Below are positions 45,581-56,738 of a stretch of 64,000 nucleotides of DNA, piece by piece. Origin of the DNA: Adiantum capillus-veneris (lineage: Eukaryota > Streptophyta > Polypodiopsida > Polypodiales > Pteridaceae); the NCBI GenBank assembly GCA_014529385.2, contig CM043950.1:74717935-74781934 (forward strand). Reading direction: 5' to 3'. The position numbers and the translations under genes were made by a program. How positions within the stretch are numbered: the first letter of the stretch is position 1; every line of letters starts with the position of its first letter. Under the pieces are notes generated by a model that worked only from the letters and a program-made list of their open reading frames with translations, had not been told where the DNA came from and made no database searches.

Positions 45581-46620
45581 ACATCAACAAGCTCTCGAAA
45601 TAAGGAGCAAACAAAGAAATGTGGAGAATCAAAAGATGAAGAAGACGACGAGTTCTATGACTCTTTAGAACACTTCGAGCTTCAAGAAGATCAACGACCC
45701 GAGAATCAATGTCATCGCTACACGAATAAAGTGCATCAAAAGTGGATTCCAAAGTCCTCGGTGAAGACACATCCACCACAAGCATCCTCATACAGGGCTC
45801 CTAATAAGGATGCAAAGACTTAGCTAGGAGGAATACGACCAGAGCAATGAGCTAACAATGCTCTAATCAATGGGCTAGAAAAGTCCTCCAAGAAACTACC
45901 ACCCACGAGAAAACAGACAATAACTTTCCACTACCAGCCAAAAAATCAAGGGAAAGTACAAGAAGTACAAAAAATCAAGGGAAACTATCACCAACCTCTT
46001 CAGCAACAACCATGATAGGTCAAAAGAGCAGGACAACAAGTCAAAGCCAAAAAACTCGACAAATCTGGATACCAAAAAGCCAGATCGGCCAAAAACAGAT
46101 ATGGATCAAGAAGACAAAGATCTCTAATGACAAATCACAAGATCCAACACCAAAACAAAAACAAGGAAAGCGTGCACGAACGGGTAAGAATATCACAAAA
46201 TGGCAAGCTTTCACAACTCAGGTTTGGGCTCCAAAGAAGTTGATTCAAGCACAAAAAAAGTCACGGATTCATTTGGATTCCAAAACAACCACAGTATCAA
46301 CTTTCAAAGTCTGAATCCCATCACCAATCAAGCGTACAAGTGTTGAAGCAAAGACCACTGTCGACTCACACAACAAAAAGGTGGATCCCAAAGAAGTCTC
46401 TTCAAACACAAACGAAGCACGGGCAAGTATGGGTTCCCAAACGAAAGTCAACAACAAAACAGCCAATAAACGCAAAGAAATGGGTCCCACAGAAGAACAA
46501 CAAAACTGCTGTCAGTGCATCGCCGCTCGAATTCTTACAATTCTTCCTACGATTACAGTACAGTTAGAAGAGAGCAAGTGGCTTCAATCAAGCAACGATA
46601 CAAGAGCTTCAAAGACCATT
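45581..46620 (+). pseudogene. Gypsy-1 tail region with W-x-P-K repeats
   Basis: After the stop at 45578-45580 the sequence remains coding-like. Lys/Gln/Thr-rich frames carry repeated HQKWIPK (about 45735), QIWIPK (46063), QIWIKK (46098), QVWAPK (46219), FIWIPK (about 46267, shifted frame), KRWIPK (46378), QVWVPK (46425) and KKWVPQ (46473). Spacing is irregular, 30-150 bp. The frame shifts several times, so no single protein remains. The function is unknown to me; it could be a basic, nucleic-acid-binding C-terminus of gag-protease. Confidence 0.6.
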
Positions 46621-48056
46621 ACATTTCTTAGAATAGGAAGCCTCGCCAACAAATGCCAATAAGCAAATTGCTTATACCCACATCTTGCACAACATAAATC
46701 TTTTCCATGCATTGATTGTGTATGCATAATAGGGCTACATTACAAGGCCTGCATAGGCACAACTTTTATTTGCCCAAGCACAACACATACCCTTTACGAT
46801 ACCCTGTCGTAAAGGATGACTCCAAATAGGAAGGGGGGAGGCATTCTGAATGCGGACCTAATATTATGACTATTAGAGGGCAATGTTTTGTGAGATGCAT
46901 TGAATTTTTGCGTTATATTGTGATAATTTTTTGACAAAATTTAGAGTATATGCCCTCATAGTAGGGTTATAGAGGAGTATGGGGACAAAATCCATATATG
47001 AGCCCCTAGGGACATGTGTATAGTGTACATAGCATTTAGATTTCTATTTGAATGATTTTTCTTTTGTTAAGTTTTTTAAAAGATTTTCTTTGTTTATTAT
47101 TAAGAAAAAATAAAAAATTCCATAATCCACATGAAGAAAAAACTGATGAGAGGCTGGAGCACTACAAAGAGAAGAAGGTACAGGGAAACAATGAAACTTC
47201 ACAAAGTATGTCTCAGCAGCCACTACAACAGCCGAAGAACTTGTCACAAAGCAGTGTCAACATGCAACCGACAAGTCATACAAGTCAGAGTCGAGTAGCT
47301 AAGCCACAAAATGAGTGAGATGTTAGTCCCAAAGCTTCAAGTAATATTCTCTGTGGTCTAAGCGTCTTAGCTATTCTAAGTACTGCTCAAGCTGGAAGAG
47401 TTGAGCATATTTACGGTGTGTCGCTCATGCTGGTATAGGTGAGCAAAAGTGTCGAAGTCTAAGTACTTAAGTCTGGTGAAGTGAAGGAGAAGGTCCAAAA
47501 GACACTCACGTACTGAGCATAGTGAGATACGAGTGGAGAAACTTCTACATCGAAAACCCTTCTTGGAAAGGTGGACGCTATTGAGACAACTTTTGATGTC
47601 ACATGTGCTACATTTATTCCTCGAAACACCAATCATCTCCTTCTTTCACATTGCATGCTTTTGTTGACAACTTTGTCATATGCATATAGAGTGTCCCATA
47701 ATTGGCACTTGCATCAGGCACTCTTTCCATGTTTCACCCAAGCACTCACCTTTCATGAACATGTACTTCATATTCAACTGCTCAACTCCAATAAGAGCGT
47801 ATACCAAAGGCATTTTTTTCCCACCGGGTTTTTTCCCTTTGGTCATCCAGGTTTTAGACCCTAATCTAAAGACACCTATCACCATCCTCTTGTACATATT
47901 CCTTCTACATCAACAATAAGAAAATGCTACTCAAATCAATTGACTAATGAATTGGAGCACCAATTTCAGATCATAGCATACTTCTCCTCAATGACGACTC
48001 GAAGAATGGCCTACAATGACAAAGCTGCAAACAACACTAACAACATGATTGCACAG
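46621..48056. other. Gypsy-1 non-coding 3' region
   Basis: No frame of note. It contains a 9-bp perfect stem CCTTTACGA/TCGTAAAGG with a 7-base loop (46791-46815), a purine run AGGAAGGGGGGAGG (46829-46842) followed by the small inverted repeat GCATTC-T-GAATGC, and otherwise mixed sequence. Confidence 0.6.
46791..46815 (+). other. Perfect 9-bp hairpin
   Basis: CCTTTACGA and TCGTAAAGG pair perfectly around the loop TACCCTG. It lies 13 bp before an internal polypurine run. The role is unknown. Confidence 0.6.
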
Positions 48057-48323
48057 GAACAAAGAAGTCCCCAATGAAGAAGAGTAGAAATAAAAGTAAT
48101 CAGAGGATCTCAAAAGATGAATGGTTATGATGACAGATGTCCGCTCTAATGGATCATAGTTCTTGTTGTGGTTCGACAAAGTTACAAGCAGTGAAACACA
48201 TGAAGCCAAAACAATAGCAAAGTGTTGACCGCTGGGTCAACAACACAACATAACTCACGAACAAAGAATTCCTCAATGACAAAGAGAAGACATAAGGATA
48301 ATCAAAGGATCTCAAAAGCTTGT
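48057..48323 (+). repeat. Direct repeat around a copy of the Gypsy-1 LTR start
   Basis: A block of about 60 bp (GAACAAAGAAGTCCCCAATG...GGATCTCAAAAG) at 48057 recurs with changes at 48259. Between them 48223-48258 repeats the first 36 bp of the Gypsy-1 LTR (TGTTGACCGCTGGGTCAACA...). The second copy leads directly into the helicase fragment. Confidence 0.8.
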
Positions 48324-48890
<567 letters not shown>

Positions 48891-48910
48891 GGGGACGACA
48901 TGAACGCGCA

Positions 48911-48919
48911 AGGGGGGAA
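48911..48919 (+). promoter_or_regulatory. Polypurine tract of Gypsy-1
   Basis: AGGGGGGAA directly before the 3' LTR start TGTTGACC. Confidence 0.88.
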
Positions 48920-49878
48920 TGTTGACCGTTGGGTCAACAACACAACATAACTCAAGTTTCTTACCAAAGTCTTATCTTTTGCGAGTTATGAAATGCTGTG
49001 GATTATGGCTATAAACGTCATTTGTAATGAGTAGTTATTCTAGTTTTAGAAGCCGGGGTGCAATGGCACTTCCAGACTGTAAATACAAAGCCATTTGACC
49101 CTTTCAACCCCATTTTTGGTTAAACCTGAGGTAGCATTAGTATATAAGGTACCTAGTTCATTTTGTAAAAAAGACTTTAATCATAATCAAAACTTTAGCG
49201 CTGCCGTCTACTGTGTGTGAGAGAGAAAGAGAGTGAGCGTGAGCTTTATCCTCTCGCTACGCCCAGCTCGCTCAACACATTGGAGATCCTACTGCACCAT
49301 TGTTGTAGGCTCAAGGAGAGCTACACGACAACGCCAAGAATTCCACGCGAGATGAAGCACACACGCCGACACATCTACGAGCTATTTGTGGCCGTAAGTG
49401 TATCAAACGATTTCTATTTTCTGCGTGATAGTAGTCTATAGAATCGTGGTGACATAACCTACGCATAGGTACGCATAAATTTGAGTTTCGAGCACTTTTA
49501 AAATTCTGCTCTATCATCCTACGCGTTTTCCACAGATGGATTTAGAGTGAGGGTTTTGAGTGTAGAAGCTTAGGGACAGGTGTATCCTAGTAAGGGGATG
49601 GTGTTCCTTAAGTTTCGTATGAATCTGGCATGATTAGGTGAGTTACCTTCCGTATGTGTGTATGTGGCTAGGTGGTGTAGTTGAGAGCAGTGAGGTTCTT
49701 GATTGTGGTTTAGTTGGCCTTCCTGAGTGTTGTATGAGTAGGATGGTCTCAGCCTGACAAGCTAAAGAGATTTCCTCCGTGTGCCTATCGTGTCATCTGT
49801 GTCCTCGATTGACATTATGTTGATCTAGGTAGTGTTTGCATGCACTTCATGGGTGTGTGAGTCGCTCCCCGTCCAACA
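48920..49878 (+). repeat. 3' LTR of Gypsy-1
   Basis: A 959-bp copy of 38514-39472 ending CGTCCAACA, followed by TAGTC. It has the CATCCTACGCGT word at 49515-49526. Confidence 0.93.
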
Positions 49879-50050
49879 TAGTCCTTCGAAAAAGAACTGT
49901 CACAATGAATCTAAGGGTAAATCTTAACACGCTTGCTAAACCTAAGCTCACCCCATATGAAAAAGTTGCACAAGGAATCATAGGAGGATACATAACGGTA
50001 GAAGAACAAGTCATTTATTCTAAGGAAGGTCGTTGTTATCATTGTCACGT
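49879..50050 (+). pseudogene. Old Gypsy-type gag fragment, part 2
   Basis: It begins with the right-hand TAGTC. A forward frame reads LTPYEKVAQGIIGGYITVEEQVIYSKEGRCYHCHV and is then cut by Gypsy-2. The Cys-rich end and its position suggest the zinc-knuckle side of the gag whose first part is at 38222-38513. The assignment is tentative. Confidence 0.45.
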
Positions 50051-51205
50051 TGTCAGGAGTTTTTTGGAGCAAGGGATTGCGCATATGTACATACCCATGC
50101 ATGGTACATCGAATAAAGGATTGCCCATTTTCCAGAGCCTGGTGGTTACGTGGGGCCCACATGTGTATAGGTAGGACACCATGTACATAGTGCATCGATT
50201 TTCATAGTTACCAGTACCAGTGTGTTTTTTCTATAATAATGAGGAGTTTCTAGTGCGTAAAACTTCTCAAAGAAGCTATCCGCGGACCGACGACATGAGG
50301 TAAGCAGGTGCGTCAGATGGCATCTAGTGGCGTTAGGAGGCCGAACAGGGTCCATACTTGCACGTGGATGAGTACGGACACAACATGGGTGTTTTCTTGT
50401 GATAATTATGCAGAAATTCCATCATGAGGACCATCTTTTGGGGCCACTTCAGGTAATGGCGGGATGCATTATTGGAAAAGGCTGAGTGCCAGGTGTACTA
50501 ATGATGCAAAAAGGTGACAACTATGCACTACAAGGTCAGTTATTGGCCTGTTCGGGGTCCGTTTGAGGTCAACTAAAAGGCCAAGGGTGCCCAAGTAATA
50601 AAGCTAAGTGTGAGAACTGAAAAAAATGAGAGAAGACCATAGAAAATGTGGAGAGAAGAGGAGGAACATCCGCAAGTGTGTTTTTGAGGTTTTTGGAGCC
50701 TGTTTTGGCTGTAAACTACTCCTCCAAGGTCGGATTTGAGCACTTTGACATTGTAGACTGGGGTTTTGGATTGTTCCAGACGCGATGGCGCTGTCAATTT
50801 TTCCAAATTTCTCACTCTTTTTCTGCTATTTTGGATGTGTAAGCTTCTCCTATGAGCGAAGCTTTTGCTCCAATTTGTGATTGTATCTGGCAAGTTTTAC
50901 CTATATTGTGTGAGTTATTTGCCCCATTTGTGTTGGCCCAAGCTCCATTGTATCTAAACATAATAAATTCTCCTCTTTTGAGCTGAGTTTTTTGGGTGTG
51001 TGTGTGTGTGTGTCTCTCTCTCTCTCTCTCTGTGTGGAGTGGGCAAATGGGTAGTCTCTCTTCTCTCACTCCATCAGTGTGTTCCCTGTCTTGGCAAGGT
51101 GGGTTGTGTAAGCTGAGTGGTGCCCCATAGTGTGTGTGTGTATCATCCCAAGAGTGTGTGTCAGGTCATTACAGAGGCGTTATGTGTGTTTCCATCCCGC
51201 TCACA
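50051..51205 (+). repeat. 5' LTR of Gypsy-2
   Basis: 1,155 bp with GT and CT microsatellites (about 50996-51030). The sequence inside starts TTCTTTTGGCGTCCCCACTG, presumably containing the PBS from TGGCGTCCCC at 51212; I could not name the tRNA. Confidence 0.9.
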
Positions 51206-52272
51206 TTCTTTTGGCGTCCCCACTGAGGATCTTCTTCGAGTACCTTCTGCTTCGAGCTTCAAGCTTCGAGATTTGGGATTACAGGTTGCAGACTATAGAC
51301 TACAAGTTACAGGTTACAAGGAGAGGTACAGGTACAGGATATTCACACAGGTACAGGTAGCCGGAGTACAGTGATATACTAGCAGTGGTGTCACTGGCAT
51401 TTGTTGTGGGTATGCATCATTTGGTGCCTGTTTGAGCGCATTTTTTGTTGGTATTGTACGTTACTTGTGGAAACTGCCATTGTACGCCTTTGTGGATCCA
51501 TACTTGGTTTTATTTGGCAGTCCTAGCCATTTCTGAGACTTAGTCTGGAAGATAGTCATTTCTGAGACTTGACTATACGCGATTTGCATTAGCCTTCATG
51601 TGAGGGTCGATAGCGTGAGATTTTATTGAGCTAGGGGACTCTCAAATGTGGAGATCCTTTGGTGATACAGGTAGCTAGAGCACCCTTTTTGTGACCTCAC
51701 CATAGGCTATGTACTAGTGATTCCTAATTGATGCTCGGGTTCTATTGTTGGCAGTTTATGCATACATAGAGAGTCTATATTTTGGGTTCACACTGCTCTA
51801 CTTCTGGGGAAACTCTGCCAATAATTTTCCAAGTTGTGATGGCTGGTTTTTTGGTTTTTTTAGCCATTTATGCTGTTATGCTGCTGAAATTTTGGCAAAA
51901 TCAGAGGATAAGACAGGTGTGCTTTCTTGGAAGATGCATCGTTGACTTTAATGGATGATCAAAATGGCCCTCAATTCACTCCTTTTCATTTAACTCAGAG
52001 AATCTAGATAAATGTTCATGTGTCCACGAAGATTTTTTTCCAGCAGCGCATAGTCTTTATGTTCGGGCCAAGAAGATTAAGAGAGATCCTGGAATGTCCT
52101 TTGCCTGTTGTAATTCCGATGATTAACTACGAAAAATCATTTGATGTTCATGTGTTTGTACTCATCTAAAGTTGAGCTCCATTGAAGTTTTTGGGAATTG
52201 AGTCAGTCAAAAGTTTTGGGTTCTTGCACGTGTGTTCGAAGGGCTTCTTAAAGCATCGTAAATTGGGTAGCC

Positions 52273-53430
52273 ATGGATTTCTCTTATCCGGAGGTTCATG
52301 GAAGAAGTGATGAAGATGTGGAAGACTTTTTGGAAAAGATGGAGGTTGCCTGCATTAGCCACCAGATTCATGACTCGGCGCAGATGTTACGTCTTCTCCA
52401 AATTTGTTTGAAGAGTGATGCACGAGTGTGGTCCAAAGCATTTGAAGAGGAGTTGCGTGTGGCTAATCCACCTGTAAGATTGAGTTGGGACAATCTAAGG
52501 CATGGATTGGAAGTGGAGTTTGTGAAGGTAGAAGATCTTGACAAAGTGTGGCAAGAAGTACAGGATTTAGTGCAAAAGGAAGGTGAGCCAGTAGATGCGT
52601 ACATACGTAAGTTTTCATTGGCATGGGAGCGGATGTGCAAGGCCTTAGCACCACAGGTACCCCCATGTGACATGATGAAGAAGGACAGGTTCTTGGCTGG
52701 TCTTTGGGAGAATATACATTGGAGAGTGGAGCTAAAGAAGCCTAGGACATATGAAGATGCATCGGAGGTAGCAAGGAACAAAGAGTGGAAGCTGAGGAAA
52801 ATGAGCCAGTTAGGAGTAGAATCTTTGCCCATGAGGTCTGAATTTCAGCCTATAGACTCTTTGCAAGGTCTCATGCTAGGGGTTCATCATGAACCAGTGG
52901 TTGTTGCTACTTCTCAGGTTATGCCAGTAGTGGTCACTACAGCAGTGCAAGATGATGGGCTAAGGCAAGACATGAGGCAAGTGGTAGATTTAATGAAGAA
53001 TATCAGCCTCAACCTACTAGGTCAAGTGGGAAATAATCGAGGTCGAGGAAGGTTTGCAAATTAGCCACGAGGTGAAGAAAGACCTAGTAATGGTGTTGGA
53101 CAAAGCAATGGTAGGTTCTGGAGGCAGACGCCCACATGTTATAATTGCGGAGAGTTGGGCCACATCAGCCCGCAATGTGTTAAGCCACCAAGGATGGGGG
53201 GAGAGATGTATCCATTGCCAAGACAGGTGCTACCTAGGTGGAATAATTATGGCATTGAAATTAAGGGAGAGGAAGGAACCAATGGATTAACCCAGGAGGA
53301 AAAGGGAAAGACAAAAGTGCTAAGTGTAGTCACTTTGGAAAAAGGCATCAAAGCTAGAGGATACATTAGTGATGCCCATTGGGAAGAGGACCATAGAGGA
53401 AAAGGAAGGAAGACGTGCCCCAGGTCCTAG
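52273..53430 (+). pseudogene. Gypsy-2 gag with zinc knuckle, one in-frame stop
   Basis: ATG at 52273 (MDFSYPEVHGRSDEDVEDFL). The first 263 codons are a retrotransposon gag: FLEKMEVACISHQI, then WDNLRHGLEVEFVKV, YIRKFSLAWERMCKAL and FLAGLWENIHWRVEL. TAG at 53062-53064 interrupts. The same frame continues to 53430 with TCYNCGELGHISPQC (53132-53176), a canonical CCHC knuckle. Gag binds the genomic RNA and builds the particle. The start fits the usual FxG/DFxYPxxxG opening of this gag family. Confidence 0.88.
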
Positions 53431-54188
53431 AAAGAAGAATAGAAAGATCCATGAAGGCGAAGATGTCAAGGCCAAGAGGAAAAGGAGGGCTCGTCGCAAG
53501 TTTCATGTTTCGGATTTTCCACTAGGGGATGGGCAATTAAGCTATGACTTGAAGGAGGATCTGAAAAGCAGGAAGGCAGATGTTACTTTTGGGAAGCTTA
53601 TAGAGATGGTGCCTAAACTAAAGCAATAGTGGAAGAGGATGGTTAACCCAATGGAGAAAGAGACAGAAAGAGGTTCACTGAAGGTGTTGGCGATGGATGA
53701 GCTACCAGACATTTGTCCAATAGTAGATGTGTGGCATAAAAGAAAAAACCTGGGACAAGGTTATGTGGATGGTGGAGCCCAAATATGTGTCATAACACAC
53801 TCATGCGTTGAGAAGATGGGTCTCACAGTCTGGGGTGTCAGGTTTTCGGATCAGATTGGCCAACCATCAGAAAGTAAAATGTTTGGGTGTTGTAAAGAGC
53901 TTAGAAGTGGAAGCATATGATGCAAAGGCAGTGGTTGATTTCCATGTGATGCCAGCGAGATTGGGAGCATATCCTATTATACTTGGTAGAACATGGTTAC
54001 ATGCAGTGGGAGCTGTTCAAGATTGGAGACGTGGTACAATTAGCCTCTATGGAAAGACAGGTGCCAAGAAGCTATATAATATGGACACAAGGAAATGATT
54101 GGAGGAGCTTTATGAAGATGAGGATGAGTCTAGTGATGAAGACTATTCCATAGTGACTGATGAGGACAGTGATAGCACTACCAGCAGG
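53369..54188 (+). pseudogene. Gypsy-2 protease region
   Basis: A frame overlapping the gag end encodes a Lys/Arg-rich linker (53369-53629). After a stop it reads GQGYVDGGAQICVITHSCVEKMGL (53756-53827), an aspartic protease core with DGGA in place of DSGA. A frameshift near 53850 moves to 53808-54098, with AYPIILGRTWLHAVGAVQDW, the protease C-terminal signature. A stop at 54096 follows and an acidic stretch leads to the inserted element at 54188. Confidence 0.82.
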
Positions 54189-54473
54189 ATGAAAGCATGT
54201 TAACTTGTCATGCTTTTTCATGTCCCGGAAAATGCTAACTAGCACAATTTTGACATATGCTAACTAGTACAATAACTTGAGCTACATCTCCAAGATCTAT
54301 GACATATGATATATCAATAGAAAGCACTTGAAACAAGGAATCCAAATGTACAATCTCCGACAAATTTTGATATTATTTGAAAAAAATTTACCGGACGCCC
54401 AACTTTTTGAAGATGTACTGACTTGAAACTGCTAACTAGCACAAAAAGCACGACAGGTTAACATGCTTTCACC
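54188..54473. mobile_element. MITE-like insertion with 32-bp terminal inverted repeats
   Basis: About 286 bp bounded by inverted repeats. The left end starts GGATGAAAGCATGTTAAC and the right end, complemented, GGGTGAAAGCATGTTAAC. The arms continue for about 32 bp with three mismatches. The interior carries three copies of TGCTAACTAG(C/T)ACAA (about 54233, 54258, 54430). There is no coding potential. It interrupts the Gypsy-2 pol between protease and RT, so it inserted later. A clear target duplication was not found, so the superfamily stays open. Confidence 0.72.
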
Positions 54474-55990
54474 CAGAAGTGATGAGGATGATGATGTTGC
54501 ATTTCTTTTGATGGACAAAGGAATCCAGGAGTCTGGTTTAGTTGCATTTGCAAATGAAGTTGAAGATGAAAGTGAAGGGCCTTATGAAGTGATTGAAGGG
54601 CTGATGCAAACCAAGGTTGAATTGTCAAAGAAGTAGGAATTGATGACACAGATGATTAGTGGAGACCTCTCATCTATGGAGAAGGAGATGTATTTGCAGA
54701 TGCTCGCTAGTTTTCCTGATTTGTTCATTACTTCATATAAAGAGATCAGATGGTTCAAGGGCAAAGAGATGCATATAGAGCTGAAAGAAGGTGCTAAGCC
54801 AGTGCAGCAAACGCTAAGAAGGATGGTTCAAGAGCAAATGTAAGCCTTGCGAGAAGAGGTGGACAAGTTATTGAAGGCAGGGTTCATAGTCCATGTGGAG
54901 ACCACAGAATGGGTGAGCCTAGTAGTAGTCATCCCAAAGAAGGATGGAAAGTGGAGGATTTGTGTAGATTTTAAACCCTTGAATGCAGCCACTAAGAAGA
55001 ACCCATATCCTCTTCCATTCATCGATCAAATCTTGGATTCAATGTGGCAGGTTATGAGAGGTATAGTGTGTGTGATGGTTTTTCAGGCTATTTTCAATTG
55101 AAGATTGCTCTTAAAGACCGCACAAAGACAACTTATTTTATGCCATGGGGTTTCTATTGCTACACGGTATTGCCATTTGGGTTGTCAAATAGACCATCTT
55201 TCTATCAAGAGAGAGAAAATTGGGTGTTGGAACCATTCATTGGTAGTTGTGTTAAAGCTTTTATGGATAACTTCTGTGTATACAGCAGCAGGGCTGAACA
55301 TCATGAGAAGCTGCATATGGTATTGGCTCGATATGATGAATGTGGAGGACAACTAAATCCAAAGAAATGTCATTTAGCACAGCCAAGGGTGAAGTTATTG
55401 GGCCATATGATGTCAGAAAATAGCATTGAGGCTGATCCAGACAAGGTTAATTAGTCTATTATTCTTCTTTCATCACCTACGAGTACGAAGCAATTGGCAA
55501 CCTTTATACACAATGTAAAGTACATGGAGAGGTTTATTCCATTGTCTTCACAGCTCCTTTATCCATTACAACAAGTGGCAAAGCATGATCCATTGCAATG
55601 GGATGACAAGTGTGAACAAGTGTTTCAAGAGGTGAAAGAAGTGTTAGGGGGGTTGTCAGCCATGTAGGCTCCGGATTGGGAGAAAGTTTTTTATGTAAAT
55701 CCATCAGTAGGGGATGATGCCATTGGAGCCATGTTATTGCTAAAGGGGAAGGGCATCCATTATATGAGGCCAGTGTATTGTGCAAGCCAAGCGAAGTTGG
55801 TAGCAGAGAGAAAATTCTCGGAAGTAGAGCTAGTGATGGCCAGTGTAATATTTTCTTGTCGATGATTTCGTCATTACTTGCTACCACGACCTTTTGTTTC
55901 CTTGACAAGTTATGCCTTTTTGCCACAGTTAATTAATGGCACTAACATGTCAAATGTGGTCATGAAATGGGTAATTGAGTTGCAAGAGTT
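54474..55990 (+). pseudogene. Gypsy-2 reverse transcriptase and RNase H
   Basis: Frames read MHIELKEGAKPVQQTLRRM (54769-54825), LLKAGFIVHVETTEWVSLVV, IPKKDGKWRICVDFKPLNAA and YPLPFIDQIL. After a frameshift near 55045 come DGFSGYFQLKIALKDRTKTT, LPFGLSNRPSFYQ and AFMDNFCVYSSRAEHHEKL (55257 on). The RT active-site box is FMDN: the second Asp is Asn (codon AAC, 55269-55271). Next are QLNPKKCHLAQPRVKLLGH, a connection, and RNase H with YCASQAKLVAERKFSEVELV. Stops are at 54634, 54841, 55452, 55666 and 55864. Confidence 0.88.
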
Positions 55991-56079
55991 CGAGTTCTCT
56001 TTTTTAGTGGAAGACAGTACAAGAGCTACCCTAGCCGATTTGTTAACCTACAAGCAAAATCACCTCATTGTTAAGGAAG

Positions 56080-56735
56080 AGGTGGTGAGAAAGGTAGTTG
56101 AAGAAGTGCCACAGATCATCAATGCACATGTGTTGTTCTTTGATGGTTAATACAGAAAGAGCTATGATGCAACTTCAGGGGGTATAGCACTCTACGATCC
56201 AGAGGGGAAGCTAGTGTGCAAGAGAGGGTTCAAATTGGATGCTCATAGTAACAATGAGGCTGAATATGCTACTTTGGAAGCCGAATTACATATTTTTTTG
56301 AAGCATGGGGTTCGAAGTTTGAGCATAAAAGGTGATGCCTTGTTGGTGGTGAAGCAAGTGTTGGGTGTGTGGAAGAGCAAGAACAACTCATTGAAGGAAA
56401 TGTGTTTCAGAATTAAAGGCCTGTTACAACATTTTGAAGCATGGAGCATCAGACACATTGAACGTTCTCTAAATAGAGAAGCACATGGAGCAGCTCAAAG
56501 CATGATTGGGGAGTTATTTGTGTTGAGGACCACTTTACCTCTTTATCATGGTCTGGAAAGTTTGGCTCAAGAAGAGGAATTTTTGCTAAAAGGAATCATT
56601 CCAAAGGAGATTCAGAAGTCTAAGAAGTATGGTTTTGTGCATAGAGCATACATGTACAAATTGATTGGTGATGTCTTATACATGAAAGGGGCTGATATCG
56701 TGTTGAGACGTGTACCTTGGAGGGAGGAGCTTTAG
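56080..56735 (+). pseudogene. Gypsy-2 second (archaeal-type) RNase H
   Basis: It reads NAHVLFFDG, a stop (56148-56150), then YRKSYDATSGGIALYDPEGK, HSNNEAEYATLEAELHIFLK, SIKGDALLVVKQVLGVWKSK and IRHIERSLNREAHGAAQ. FDG, NNEAEY and GDA...V are the catalytic regions of the additional RNase H found in Tat-lineage Gypsy elements. The open piece 56214-56735 ends at a TAG that separates it from integrase in the same frame. Confidence 0.85.
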
Positions 56736-56738
56736 AGA

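Noticed and set aside
50812-51069. Reverse frame with HTHTHT and RERER in the Gypsy-2 LTR (also 58637-58882)
   Set aside because: Read through GT and CT microsatellites of the LTR.
54188-54473. GTTAAC within the TIR as a TTAA (piggyBac) target
   Set aside because: The TTAA lies inside the inverted repeats, not at the outer ends, so it is not a target duplication.
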